Positions 1-9,030 of a DNA stretch of 64,000 nt are shown here, piece by piece. The translations under genes and the position numbers were made by a program. The notes beneath the pieces were generated by a model. That model was not told where the DNA came from. It saw nothing but the letters and a program-made list of their open reading frames with translations, and made no database searches. Source of the stretch: Pseudomonas kielensis (GTDB lineage: Bacteria > Pseudomonadota > Gammaproteobacteria > Pseudomonadales > Pseudomonadaceae). How positions within the stretch are numbered: the stretch's first letter is position 1; each line of letters starts with the position of its first letter. Location: contig NZ_JACMYG010000002.1 of the NCBI RefSeq assembly GCF_014236655.1, positions 124,001-188,000 of the forward strand. Reading direction: 5' to 3'.

Positions 1-889
1 GGTTGACCCGTTCGCGATCGGTCTCGCTGTACTGGCTACCGATGCTCACCGTCAGGTCGGGGATGCGCAGGGCCTTTTCCAGGCCTAGCGAGGCTTCCTT
101 CTGGTTGATCTGCAAGCGCGCCAGGCGCAGCTCGGCGGTAGTGGGGAGGCGATCAAGCAGGGTCTGTGGCGAGGCAATGGCCGGCAATGCGGTTGTCGGT
201 TCTTCGACGCGGGTAAAGGTGGCCTGTGGGGCCCCGGTGACCTGTGCCAGCTGCTGATAGGCGGTGGCCTGGTCACGTTCGGCGCGACGCAGTTCCAGGC
301 GCACCTGGGACAGTTGCACCTGCGCGCGCGTGGCTTCGACCGGCGCCGCCTTGCCGGCGTTGATGCGTCCCTGGGCTACGCGCAGTCCGCGCTCGGCCAG
401 TTGCAAGGATTGCTCGGTCAGTAACAAACGTTGCTGAGCGATGGTCGAGTTGTAGAAGGCCTGGAACACATCCGCGCGCAATTCATTGCGTCGACGTTCC
501 AGTTCGATACCCGCCGCGTCCTGCGTTCGCTCGGCCACTTCGATTCTGGCGCCGCGTTTTCCACCCAGCTCCAGCGGTTGGCTGAGCATCAGCGTGGTGG
601 TTCGCGAGCGGCGTCGGGTGTCTTCGGCCTCCCAGGACACTTGCGGATTGGGGATCAGCCCGGCTTGCTGGCGATCACCCTCGGCGACGCCGATTTCCCA
701 TTGCGCCGCAGCCAGATTCGGGTTGTGGGCAAAGGCACTCTGCAGCGCTCGCTCCAGGGTCAATGGTGCGGCCTGTACCATGGCCGGCAAGGCACTGGCG
801 GCGATTGCCAGACTGAGCAGTAAAACAGCAGGGCCAGTGAGTAACTTTCTGATCCTGGGTGGACTAACGACGCATTGATAACCCTGCAC
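1..889 (-). CDS. czcC: CzcC-like outer membrane efflux protein (TolC/OEP family), 3' end outside the window
   Basis: Partial gene: about 296 N-terminal codons are present and the C-terminus lies beyond position 1. It would be the outer membrane channel of a CzcCBA-type RND exporter that expels zinc, cadmium or cobalt. I place the start at a GTG (887-889) preceded by an AAGGAA ribosome site, because no ATG fits in this frame before the mature part. A hydrophobic signal segment (about residues 16-36) ends near an AxA-like site, followed by the Leu/Ala/Gln/Arg-rich coiled-coil helices typical of the OEP family. It diverges from czcR-czcS, the usual Pseudomonas layout for metal efflux and its two-component regulator. 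CzcC is inferred from family and neighbourhood; the partner genes czcB and czcA would lie to the left. Confidence 0.85.
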   Translation of the reverse strand, partial: MQGYQCVVSPPRIRKLLTGPAVLLLSLAIAASALPAMVQAAPLTLERALQSAFAHNPNLAAAQWEIGVAEGDRQQAGLIPNPQVSWEAEDTRRRSRTTTLMLSQPLELGGKRGARIEVAERTQDAAGIELERRRNELRADVFQAFYNSTIAQQRLLLTEQSLQLAERGLRVAQGRINAGKAAPVEATRAQVQLSQVRLELRRAERDQATAYQQLAQVTGAPQATFTRVEEPTTALPAIASPQTLLDRLPTTAELRLARLQINQKEASLGLEKALRIPDLTVSIGSQYSETDRERVN

Positions 890-961
890 TGTGGACGTTC
901 CTTAAATGCGAAACAGGCGATGGCGTTAATCTAGAGGTCGGTGCTTATCAGTAAGGTGGCT

Positions 962-984
962 GGATAATTACAAATACGTTATCC
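962..984. promoter_or_regulatory. Inverted repeat GGATAA-N11-TTATCC upstream of czcC
   Basis: Perfect 6-base arms (962-967 and 979-984) lie 73 bases upstream of the czcC start, with an AT-rich centre. OmpR-type metal response regulators such as CzcR and CopR bind similar dyads in front of efflux genes, so this is a plausible CzcR site. The match to a specific consensus is not established. Confidence 0.35.
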
Positions 985-1188
985 GCGGTTTGCGTAGGAA
1001 CTTGTGTATTAGGATGGAAAGTGTCGGAACGTTATAGGCGTCGCCATAGAAATATGACGATACAAACACCGATGGTTTATCCGCTCAGATGCACTTGTTG
1101 ATTTTGTTTGTTCGTGAATTACCCGGGCTGTTAGTTGCGGCATTTTGTCGCGCTTGTGGATTGCAGCACTCAAGGCCGCGGATTCCGG

Positions 1189-1219
1189 TTGACCCTGAAG
1201 CCACTACAGACATTAGCGT
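1189..1219 (+). promoter_or_regulatory. MerR-type promoter (TTGACC, 19-base spacer, TAGCGT) upstream of czcR
   Basis: A -35 element TTGACC (1189-1194) and a -10-like TAGCGT (1214-1219) are separated by 19 bases. The spacer holds an imperfect dyad, CTGAAG (1195-1200) and CTACAG (1204-1209), with one mismatch. Overlong 19-20 base spacers containing such dyads are the hallmark of promoters controlled by MerR-family metal sensors (MerR, ZntR, CadR). This suggests that a CadR-like protein encoded elsewhere switches on czcRS. The weak -10 makes this tentative. Confidence 0.45.
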
Positions 1220-1318
1220 GGTGCACGAGCGGCTCATTTTGAACCACGGAGCCGTATGAAAACATCTTTGTCGTGCTCTGAATAAATCCATGCGTTATTT
1301 GTTTAAAGGTGAACAACT

Positions 1319-1989
1319 ATGCGAATCCTTGTGATCGAGGACGAGCTGAAAGCTGCCGAATATTTGCACCAGGGGCTGACCGAAAGTGGCTATGTAGTGG
1401 ACTGTGCGAACAATGGTGCAGATGGACTTCACCTGGCCCGGCAACAGGCCTATGACTTGGTGATACTTGATGTAAACCTTCCTGAGGTAGATGGCTGGTT
1501 CGTGCTGGAACATATCCGCAAGAGTGGCAACACCCTGGTGATGATGCTGACCGCCAGAGGGCGGCTTGCCGATAAGGTCCGTGGGCTGGATCTGGGGGCT
1601 GATGACTACCTGGTCAAACCCTTCGAGTTTCCCGAACTGCTGGCGCGGGTACGCACCTTGCTGCGGCGCAGCGGGCAGATTCCGTTGCCTCAGGTGTTGA
1701 AGGTGGCCGACCTGGAGCTGGATCAGGGGCGACATCGGGCGTTCCGGGGTGAGCAACGTATCGACCTGACCACCAAGGAGTTCGCGTTGCTGCACCTGCT
1801 GATGCGCCAGTCGGGTGAAGTGCTCTCGCGGACCCAGATCATTTCCCTGGTGTGGGATATGAACTTCGACTGTGACACCAACGTGGTCGAGGTTTCGATC
1901 CGCCGCTTGCGGGCCAAGATCGACGATCCATTCGACCGTAAGCTGATCCACACCCTGCGCGGCGTCGGTTATGTGCTGGAGGCGCGCGA

Positions 1990-1993
<4 letters not shown>
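1319..1993 (+). CDS. czcR: Heavy-metal response regulator CzcR
   Basis: This 224-residue OmpR/PhoB-type regulator has the same length as P. aeruginosa CzcR and closely resembles it from memory. The receiver domain (about 1-115) has the acidic residues E7/D8, phospho-acceptor D51, T78 and K100. A winged-helix DNA-binding domain (about 128-222) follows. The ATG has an AGGTGA ribosome site. It shares four bases (ATGA) with czcS, so the two are translationally coupled. It would activate czcCBA under zinc or cadmium stress, and in P. aeruginosa CzcR also lowers oprD expression. A MerR-type promoter lies upstream. Confidence 0.92.
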
Positions 1994-3396
<1,403 letters not shown>

Positions 3397-3447
3397 GACA
3401 ATGGGAATGCTTCTTCGACAGCTACCCGGCCGGGAGGCCTCAACCCC

Positions 3448-6162
3448 TCAGAACCATTGCTTGAAGCGCCGGATGTAGAGGGTCTTCATCACTTGGGCGA
3501 CCACGCAGTAGCTGAGCAGGGTGCCCACCAACCACGGGAAGTAGGACCACGGCAGTGGGGTCAGGCCCACCAGGTTGCCCAGTGGCGAGAACGGAATGTA
3601 GATGCCCAGCACCATGACCAACCCGGTCATCAGGATCACCGGCAGCGCCGCGGTGCTCTGGAAGAACGGGATCTTGCGGGTGCGCAGCATGTGCACCACC
3701 AGGGTCTGGGACAGCAGCCCTTCGATGAACCAGCCGGACTGGAACAGGCTCTGCATTTCCACGCTGTTGGCGGCGAACACGTACCACATCAGGGCGAAGG
3801 TGGTGATGTCGAAGATCGACGAGGTCGGCCCGATCCACAGCATGAATCGCCCAATGTTCTGCGCATCCCATTTGCGCGGTTTGCTCAGGTACTCCTTGTC
3901 CATCTTGTCCCACGGTAGGGCCAGTTGGGAGATGTCGTACATCAGGTTCTGCAGCAGCAGGTGGATCGCCAGCATCGGCAGGAAGGGAATGAACGCACTG
4001 GCCACCAGCACCGAGAACACGTTGCCGAAGTTGGAGCTGGCGGTCATGTTCAGGTACTTCATGATATTGCCGAAGGTCTCGCGGCCCTTGAGCACGCCTT
4101 CTTCGAGCACCATCAGGCTTTTTTCCAGGAGGATGATGTCCGCTGATTCCTTGGCAATGTCGGTCCCGCTGTCCACCGAGATGCCCACGTCGGCATCGCG
4201 CAGGGCCGGGGCGTCGTTGATCCCGTCGCCGAGGAAACCGACGGTGTGGCCGTTGGCTTGCAGCGCCTTGAGCACCCGGGATTTCTGCAGCGGTGTCAGC
4301 TTGGCAAACACCGTGCGCGTCTCGACCTGTTGTTGCAGGGTCGAATCGTCCATCGGCTCGATGTCCTGGCCGAGCAGCGGGGTGCCGGGTTCAAGGCCGA
4401 CCTCACGGCAGATCTTGCAGGTCACCACGGGGTTGTCGCCGGTCAGCACCTTGACGGTCACGCCCATGTCCCGCAGCGCGGCAATCGCCGGGCCGGCAGT
4501 TTCCTTGGGCGGATCGAGGAAGGTCAGGAAGCCGCGAATCACCAGGTCGTGCTCGTCGCCCGTGGCGTACTGGGCTTTGCTCTGGGCCTTGGGGATGTGC
4601 CGGGTCGCCAGCACCAGCACCCGGAAGCCGTCTTCGTTGTATTGGTTGGCCAGGCGCAGCAAGGCTTCGCGTCGCGGCTCATCGAGGGGCACGAGCGCGC
4701 CGTCCTCGTGCAGGTGGCTGCTGATGGCGAGCATCTCCTCGACTGCCCCCTTGCACACCAGCAGGTGATCGGCGCGGTTGTCTTCGACGATGATCGACAG
4801 GCGCCGGCGGATGAAGTCGAAGGGCAATTCATCGATCTTGCGGTAGGCCAAGGGCGCCTTGAAACGCGGGTTCTGCTGGGCGAATTGCACCACCGCCTGG
4901 TCCATCAGGTTTTTCATGCCGCTTTGGTGGTGACTGTTGAGCCAGGCCAACTCCAGCACCGCGTCGTCGCGCTGGCCGGCGCTGTCGAGGTGATGTTCGA
5001 GGATGATTTTGTCCTGGGTCAGGGTCCCGGTCTTGTCGGTGCACAGCACGTCCATCGAACCGAAGTTCTGGATCGCATTGAGGCGCTTGACCACCACTTT
5101 GCGCTTGGCCATCGCCACCGCGCCTTTGGCCAGGTTGGCACTGACGATCATTGGCAGCATTTCCGGGGTCAGGCCGACCGCCACGGCCAGGGCAAACATG
5201 AAGGCTTCGCTCCAGTCGCCCTTGGTGAAGCCGTTGATCAGCAACACCACCGGCACCATCACCAGCATGAAGCGAATCAGCAGCCAACTGACACTGTTGA
5301 CGCCACGGTCGAAGGCGGTTTGCGTGCGCGAGCCGACGATGGCCTTGGCCAGCGAGCCAAAGTAGGTGCGTGGGCCCGTGGCGACCACCACGGCGCGCGC
5401 GGTGCCGCTGACCACGTTGGTGCCCATGAAGCAGATGTTGGACAGGTCCAGCAGGTTGTTCTGCTCGCTGGCCACGCTCGCCGCCGATTTCTGCGCGACA
5501 TCGCCCAGGGTGTCGTATTTCTCCACCGGCAAGGCTTCACCGGTCAGCACCGCCTGGCTGATGAACAGGTCCCGGGATTCGAGCAGGCGGATGTCCGCGG
5601 GGATCATGTCGCCGGCCGACAGCTGTACGATGTCGCCTGCCACCAGTTCACGCATGGGCACTTCACGCAGGGTCGGCGTGCTGCCCGGCTGGTCGCGGCG
5701 CAGTACGCTGGCGGTGGTGCGCACCATGGTCTTGAGGGCTTCGGCGGATTTGCCCGAGCGATACTCCTGCCAGAAGCGCATCAGGCCGCTGGCCAGGACC
5801 ATCACCAGGACGATGATGACGCCGGTCAGGTCGGTGTCTTCGCCGTCGCGCAGCGGGATCCAGAAGTCGGTGATGAAGCTGATGACCGTGAGGGTCAGCA
5901 GCACATAGATGAAGGGATTGTTGAAGGCCTTCAGCACTTGCACCAGGGCGTGGGGCGGCTGATCGTGGGCCACCTCGTTGCTGCCGTCGCGCAGCAGGCG
6001 GCCTTCGGCGTCAAGTTCGGTCAGGCCAGCGCTGCTGGTCTTGAGGTTGGCGAGGGTCACGGCCAGGCCGTTCTGCGCTTCACGGGCGGCGCGCATTGAC
6101 AGTTTGCCCGTGTCGCGCGGGCTGCCCTTGAGGGTTTTTTTGGCGGTTTTTACGGTGTTCAT
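3448..6162 (-). CDS. mgtA: Magnesium-translocating P-type ATPase MgtA
   Basis: A 904-residue type IIIB P-type ATPase that imports Mg2+ across the inner membrane. Visible motifs are the TGEA actuator loop (about 208), VGLTPEM in the metal-binding helix (about 329-335), the phosphorylation motif DKTGTLT at D376, TGDNP and GDGINDAP in the catalytic domain, and hydrophobic C-terminal helices. I chose the ATG at 6162, not the in-frame start at 6207, because it has an AGGAG ribosome site and begins at the usual point of the family. About 780 bases of leader sequence lie upstream, with a candidate PhoP-type promoter, a proline-rich reading frame and hairpins, which suggests Mg2+-responsive control as in enteric mgtA. 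Confidence 0.93.
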   Translation of the reverse strand: MNTVKTAKKTLKGSPRDTGKLSMRAAREAQNGLAVTLANLKTSSAGLTELDAEGRLLRDGSNEVAHDQPPHALVQVLKAFNNPFIYVLLTLTVISFITDFWIPLRDGEDTDLTGVIIVLVMVLASGLMRFWQEYRSGKSAEALKTMVRTTASVLRRDQPGSTPTLREVPMRELVAGDIVQLSAGDMIPADIRLLESRDLFISQAVLTGEALPVEKYDTLGDVAQKSAASVASEQNNLLDLSNICFMGTNVVSGTARAVVVATGPRTYFGSLAKAIVGSRTQTAFDRGVNSVSWLLIRFMLVMVPVVLLINGFTKGDWSEAFMFALAVAVGLTPEMLPMIVSANLAKGAVAMAKRKVVVKRLNAIQNFGSMDVLCTDKTGTLTQDKIILEHHLDSAGQRDDAVLELAWLNSHHQSGMKNLMDQAVVQFAQQNPRFKAPLAYRKIDELPFDFIRRRLSIIVEDNRADHLLVCKGAVEEMLAISSHLHEDGALVPLDEPRREALLRLANQYNEDGFRVLVLATRHIPKAQSKAQYATGDEHDLVIRGFLTFLDPPKETAGPAIAALRDMGVTVKVLTGDNPVVTCKICREVGLEPGTPLLGQDIEPMDDSTLQQQVETRTVFAKLTPLQKSRVLKALQANGHTVGFLGDGINDAPALRDADVGISVDSGTDIAKESADIILLEKSLMVLEEGVLKGRETFGNIMKYLNMTASSNFGNVFSVLVASAFIPFLPMLAIHLLLQNLMYDISQLALPWDKMDKEYLSKPRKWDAQNIGRFMLWIGPTSSIFDITTFALMWYVFAANSVEMQSLFQSGWFIEGLLSQTLVVHMLRTRKIPFFQSTAALPVILMTGLVMVLGIYIPFSPLGNLVGLTPLPWSYFPWLVGTLLSYCVVAQVMKTLYIRRFKQWF

Positions 6163-6207
6163 GCTGGGTGCTCCTGCCGCTGGCTGGCGGCACGGCACAG
6201 CAATCAC

Positions 6208-6348
6208 TCAACTAACTAACGGCGAGTGAAAGTGCGTCGAGTCGCCCGGCAGCGATCGATTCTGGGAGTTGTTGTCGTGCTGTTTTAATGTTCGCCGTAC
6301 ACCGCTGGAACACAGGCATACAGCGAACCGTCTACTGGCGTCTTCCAT
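6208..6348 (-). CDS. Possible 46-codon leader ORF just upstream of mgtA
   Basis: An ATG frame (start at 6348) of 46 codons ends 45 bases before the mgtA start. It has no strong ribosome site and no recognisable domain. The hairpin at 6290-6328 lies inside it. It could be a regulatory upstream ORF or chance. Confidence 0.2.
   Translation of the reverse strand: MEDASRRFAVCLCSSGVRRTLKQHDNNSQNRSLPGDSTHFHSPLVS
6290..6328 (-). promoter_or_regulatory. 10-bp hairpin in the mgtA leader
   Basis: The arms at 6290-6299 (GTTCGCCGTA) and 6319-6328 (TACAGCGAAC) pair over ten positions with one G-U pair when transcribed toward mgtA. The loop is 19 bases. No uridine run follows, so it is not an ordinary terminator. 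Confidence 0.4.
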
Positions 6349-6397
6349 GGGGGTTCTCGCTCTTTTAATGGTTTAACGGGCAATAGAAAGTTGCCGA

Positions 6398-6414
6398 GTT
6401 CCTGAGTAAGGAAC
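6398..6414 (-). promoter_or_regulatory. 6-bp hairpin in the mgtA leader
   Basis: A perfect inverted repeat, GTTCCT-GAGTA-AGGAAC, lies 26 bases from a second hairpin (6440-6458). Together with the 6290-6328 stem they give the mgtA leader three ordered stems. Confidence 0.35.
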
Positions 6415-6439
6415 ACGTCGATCAAGAGTGCCTGGGGAA

Positions 6440-6458
6440 CTTTCAGATCAACTGAAAG
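6440..6458 (-). promoter_or_regulatory. 7-bp hairpin in the mgtA leader, overlapping the end of the Pro-rich ORF
   Basis: A perfect inverted repeat, CTTTCAG-ATCAA-CTGAAAG. It covers the last codons and stop of the proline-rich frame (6448-6738), so ribosomes finishing that frame would melt it. This geometry resembles translation-coupled leader control. Confidence 0.35.
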
Positions 6459-6738
6459 TGTGCGCCCCGAGAAACCGGCCGAGCATCAACGCGGCCGGTT
6501 GCATCCGATGCGCGAAGCCCCGCCCCGGAGGTTCCTGGCCGTCATCGAGGCTCCAGCGCTGCGCGAGCTGGCCGCTTGCCGGGCAGACGTGCCAATGCCC
6601 CAGCGGGTGTGGGCGCAGGCGTGCAGGTGGGGACTTGAGCAGCGGGCGTGGGAGGGCTGCTGGCGGGCGGCGCAGCAGGGCGCGCGCCGCTTTGGCGAGG
6701 GGCCGAGCCCCTGGGATGCAGGTGCAGATGAAGTTCAT
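6448..6738 (-). CDS. Possible proline-rich leader ORF upstream of mgtA (96 codons)
   Basis: This frame points toward mgtA, inside the putative long leader. Proline and arginine are concentrated around residues 24-49 with several Pro-Pro pairs. A GAGGC ribosome-site-like sequence lies before the ATG at 6738. In Salmonella, translation of the proline-codon-rich mgtL controls mgtA, so a proline-rich frame here is suggestive. Against it: the frame is much longer than MgtL, the DNA is GC-rich (which inflates Pro and Arg), and no homologue is recognised. Confidence 0.3.
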   Translation of the reverse strand: MNFICTCIPGARPLAKAARALLRRPPAALPRPLLKSPPARLRPHPLGHWHVCPASGQLAQRWSLDDGQEPPGRGFAHRMQPAALMLGRFLGAHTFS

Positions 6739-6950
6739 AACATGCCTCGCAACCGGACGGACGCCGGCGAGGCAGGTTACGTTGGAGCCTCAGGCTCTAG
6801 CGCAGCATGCCCGACCGAGGTCGAGTCCCATCGATGACTGGGTAAGTGGCCCGACCTGGCGTATACGCATCGGTCGGGCAGCGTCTAGATACTGTGTCCA
6901 TTGAGTTCTTTTGTAAGTTGAAATAAGGGCCGGGCTGACCGGCCCGGGGC

Positions 6951-6979
6951 AATCTACGCAGACGACTATTTGAAGTCAA
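6951..6979 (-). promoter_or_regulatory. Sigma70-type promoter reading toward mgtA
   Basis: On the minus strand a -35 TTGACT (6974-6979) and a -10 TAGATT (6951-6956) are separated by exactly 17 bases. It lies directly downstream of the two PhoP-box-like repeats. Transcription from here would give a leader of roughly 780 bases before mgtA. A GC-rich dyad (GGGCCGG/CCGGCCC, about 6927-6947) sits at the expected transcript start. Confidence 0.5.
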
Positions 6980-6983
6980 CCTT

Positions 6984-7056
6984 GAATTAACGGTTGTTTA
7001 GCAATTAGACAGGAAACAGTTGTTGTCACTGCAAGTTAATGATTAACGGTTGTTTA
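6984..7056. repeat. Two 15-base direct repeats with PhoP-box-like hexamers
   Basis: The sequence ATTAACGGTTGTTTA occurs twice, at 6986-7000 and 7042-7056. Read as hexamer-N5-hexamer, the second copy is TGATTA-ACGGT-TGTTTA (11 of 12 to the PhoP box) and the first is GAATTA-ACGGT-TGTTTA (10 of 12). They lie just upstream of the minus-strand promoter at 6951-6979, in the reverse orientation with respect to mgtA. PhoP control of mgtA is well known in enteric bacteria, so this fits the gene. Confidence 0.45.
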
Positions 7057-7084
7057 TAGATGACAGTGCTATGACCGTCGACCC

Positions 7085-7303
7085 TCATGACTCTTTACCT
7101 TTGAGCAATGCATAGATGGCCATGGAGTGGCCGTGACCGAGGTCAAAGTCGGTTTTCAACCATTCGATGATCTGGCCGGCCTTGACTCCAGCTTTCAATT
7201 TGCCGTCTTCGGCGAACCCTTTGTCGTTGGCCAATTGCTTGAGGTCAGCCGGTGATTTGCCGGTCTTGGTCTGGATGTTGTCCAGATAGGCTTGGAAAGA
7301 CAT
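7085..7303 (-). CDS. DUF4287 domain-containing small protein
   Basis: A 72-residue soluble protein that begins with the family hallmark MSFQAYLDNIQTKTGKS and continues with a helical, lysine-rich region ending near GHGHSMAIYALLKG. That pattern is typical of DUF4287 proteins, whose function is unknown. I chose the ATG at 7303 over the longer frame because it has an AGGAG ribosome site and matches the family start. It is transcribed toward the mgtA leader region. Confidence 0.75.
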   Translation of the reverse strand: MSFQAYLDNIQTKTGKSPADLKQLANDKGFAEDGKLKAGVKAGQIIEWLKTDFDLGHGHSMAIYALLKGKES

Positions 7304-7395
7304 GGTGTGGCAGCTCCTGGATGCACGTAGAGGTGGCTTCAAGCATAGACCAGGCGAATGGAAACTGCCTATTGCCAAGCCCACCCGCGCCACAT

Positions 7396-7415
7396 GACAA
7401 TGCGAAACATTATCA
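7396..7415 (+). promoter_or_regulatory. Candidate Fur box upstream of the fecI-like sigma factor gene
   Basis: Read on the minus strand this is TGATAATGTTTCGCATTGTC, a good but imperfect match to the iron-box palindrome. It lies about 20 bases before the ATG of the ECF sigma gene. Iron-repressed fecI homologues in Pseudomonas typically carry a Fur box in this position. Confidence 0.6.
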
Positions 7416-7434
7416 ATCACGAACCTGCGCCGTC

Positions 7435-7956
7435 ATGTCTGCCAACGATCTTTCCCTGCGCAGTGCCGTTCACGACCTGTACCACGAGCATCACGGCTGG
7501 CTCCAGGGCTGGCTGCGCCAGCGCCTGGGCAGTGCGTGCGATGCGGCTGACCTGACGCAGGACACCTTCGTGCGGGTGCTCAAGGCACGTAATGCACTAG
7601 AGATTCGGGAGCCGCGGCCGTACCTGTCGCAGGTTGCCAAGGGCCTGCTGATCGATCTGTTTCGCCGGCGCTCGCTGGAGCACGCCTACCTTGAGGTCCT
7701 GGCCAGTGCCCCGGAATCTCAGCAACCGTCGCTCGAAGAGCAGGCGATCATGCTGCAGGCGCTGCTGGACATCGACCGCATGCTCGACGGCCTGGGCAAA
7801 CAGGTCAAGCAGGTGTTCATCCTGTCGCAGTTCGAAGGCCTGACGTATCCCCGCATCGCCGAGCGCCTGGGCATTTGCACGCGCACCGTGAATAACCACA
7901 TGGCCAAGGCCATGGAGCATTGCTGCCTGATGCAACTGCAGTTGCAGCTGTCATGA
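7435..7956 (+). CDS. FecI-like ECF sigma factor for iron uptake
   Basis: A 173-residue ECF sigma factor. Region 2 (about 10-80) includes DAADLTQDTFVRVL. Region 4 (about 112-165) has the helix-turn-helix around YPRIAERLGICTRTVNNHM. It would direct RNA polymerase to the downstream TonB receptor promoter when the cognate siderophore is bound. I use the ATG at 7435, because earlier in-frame starts would run into the Fur box and the divergent DUF4287 promoter. Its stop overlaps the fecR-like start (ATGA). Which siderophore it serves cannot be read from the sequence. Confidence 0.9.
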   Translation: MSANDLSLRSAVHDLYHEHHGWLQGWLRQRLGSACDAADLTQDTFVRVLKARNALEIREPRPYLSQVAKGLLIDLFRRRSLEHAYLEVLASAPESQQPSLEEQAIMLQALLDIDRMLDGLGKQVKQVFILSQFEGLTYPRIAERLGICTRTVNNHMAKAMEHCCLMQLQLQLS

Positions 7957-8924
7957 GTCACCTCAAGTCCAGCTTGTCCGGCCCTGAACTGCAGGCGCTG
8001 AGTGCGGCCGCGCAGTGGTATGCGCGGCTGCAGTCCGGTGAGGCAAGCGACCAGGACCGACAGGACTGGCAGGCCTGGCAGGCAGCCGATGAGCTGCACC
8101 GCCAGGCCTGGCAGCGTATCGAGGCGGTACGCCAGCAGATGGACCGGGTGCCGGGCAGTTTGGTCGCGCCGACGTTGCACGGTGTCCAGCGCTCGCGCCG
8201 CCAGGTAGTGCGCAGCGTTGTGCTGCTGGCGTCGGCCGGCTCCCTGGGGTGGTTGGGTTGGCGCAGCGAGACCAGCCAGAACCTGCTGGCCGACTACCGC
8301 ACGGCCGTGGGCGAGCGGCGTGAGGTGCGTCTGGCGGACGGCAGTTCATTGCTGCTCAACACCGACACCTCGGTCAACGTGCGCTTCGACGGTGCGCAGC
8401 GGGTGCTGGAACTGCTGTGGGGCGAAATGCTGGTCAGCAGCGCCCTGGACCCGTTGAAACGGCCGCTGCGGGTCAGTACCCGACACGCTCAGGTCCTGGC
8501 CCTGGGGACGCGCTTCATCGTGCGTTCCCAGGCTGCTGGCGGCGAGGTGGCGGTGCTGGAAAACGCCGTGCAGGTCAGCCTGGCGCAGGGTGGGCCAGCG
8601 GTTCATCTCGACGCTGGGCAACGCCTGGATTTCACCTCCCAGGCCCTCGGCGCGATTCGCCGGAACGATGCCACGGTCGGTGCCTGGCAGCAGGGCAGCA
8701 TCATCGCCATCGACCGGCCGCTGGGGGAGTTGCTCGCCGACCTCTCGCGCTATCGTCCCGGGGTACTGCGCTGCGACCAGCAGATTGCGCGGATGAAGAT
8801 CTCCGGCGCCTTTCCGGTGGATGACACTGACCGGGCACTGGCTGCGTTGCACAGTGGCTTTGGCCTGAAGATCCAGCACTACAGCCGCTATTGGGTCAAT
8901 GTTTCCGGGCCTGCGGCGGTCTGA
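7953..8924 (+). CDS. FecR-like anti-sigma factor / signal transducer
   Basis: A 323-residue inner membrane regulator. An N-terminal cytoplasmic DUF4880-type region (about 10-60) with repeated Trp residues should bind the sigma factor. One transmembrane helix (about 78-97) follows, then a periplasmic FecR domain (about 110-210) containing RTAVGERREVRLADGS, then a C-terminal region that should contact the receptor's STN domain. It overlaps the sigma gene by four bases and is followed by the receptor, the standard FecI-FecR-FecA type cell-surface signalling order. Confidence 0.9.
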   Translation: MSHLKSSLSGPELQALSAAAQWYARLQSGEASDQDRQDWQAWQAADELHRQAWQRIEAVRQQMDRVPGSLVAPTLHGVQRSRRQVVRSVVLLASAGSLGWLGWRSETSQNLLADYRTAVGERREVRLADGSSLLLNTDTSVNVRFDGAQRVLELLWGEMLVSSALDPLKRPLRVSTRHAQVLALGTRFIVRSQAAGGEVAVLENAVQVSLAQGGPAVHLDAGQRLDFTSQALGAIRRNDATVGAWQQGSIIAIDRPLGELLADLSRYRPGVLRCDQQIARMKISGAFPVDDTDRALAALHSGFGLKIQHYSRYWVNVSGPAAV

Positions 8925-8937
8925 AGCGCGGCGCCTG

Positions 8938-8960
8938 AAAAATTAATTGATTCTCATGTG
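8938..8960 (+). promoter_or_regulatory. Possible second Fur box or ECF promoter region before the receptor gene
   Basis: The AT-rich segment AAATTAATTGATTCTCATG resembles half of an iron box and sits between the fecR-like stop and the receptor start. The FecI-type promoter of the receptor should lie in the same 106-base gap. The match is weak. Confidence 0.3.
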
Positions 8961-9030
8961 CATTTTTTATCGACGTCATTCGGCTCATCCCTCAGTGATT
9001 TCAATTGGATGGTTCTGGGGGAGGGTAAGC

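Larger units (their letters stand above)
890..1318. promoter_or_regulatory. Divergent czcC / czcR control region
   Basis: This 429-base stretch has no convincing gene. It should carry the czcC promoter leftward and the czcRS promoter rightward. Two candidate operators are listed separately: a GGATAA/TTATCC inverted repeat on the czcC side and a MerR-type promoter on the czcR side. The 68-codon minus-strand reading frame across 1085-1291 has no family resemblance and no ribosome site. Confidence 0.6.

Noticed and set aside
1085..1291. A 68-codon minus-strand gene in the czcC-czcR gap
   Set aside because: It would cover the MerR-type promoter, has no ribosome site and no similarity.
4246..6099. 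A 617-codon plus-strand frame opposite mgtA
   Set aside because: Antisense artefact in GC-rich DNA; the P-type ATPase on the other strand has all its motifs.
6428..6904. Plus-strand frames of 125-158 codons upstream of mgtA
   Set aside because: Arg/Cys/Pro-rich high-GC frames without a ribosome site or homologue.
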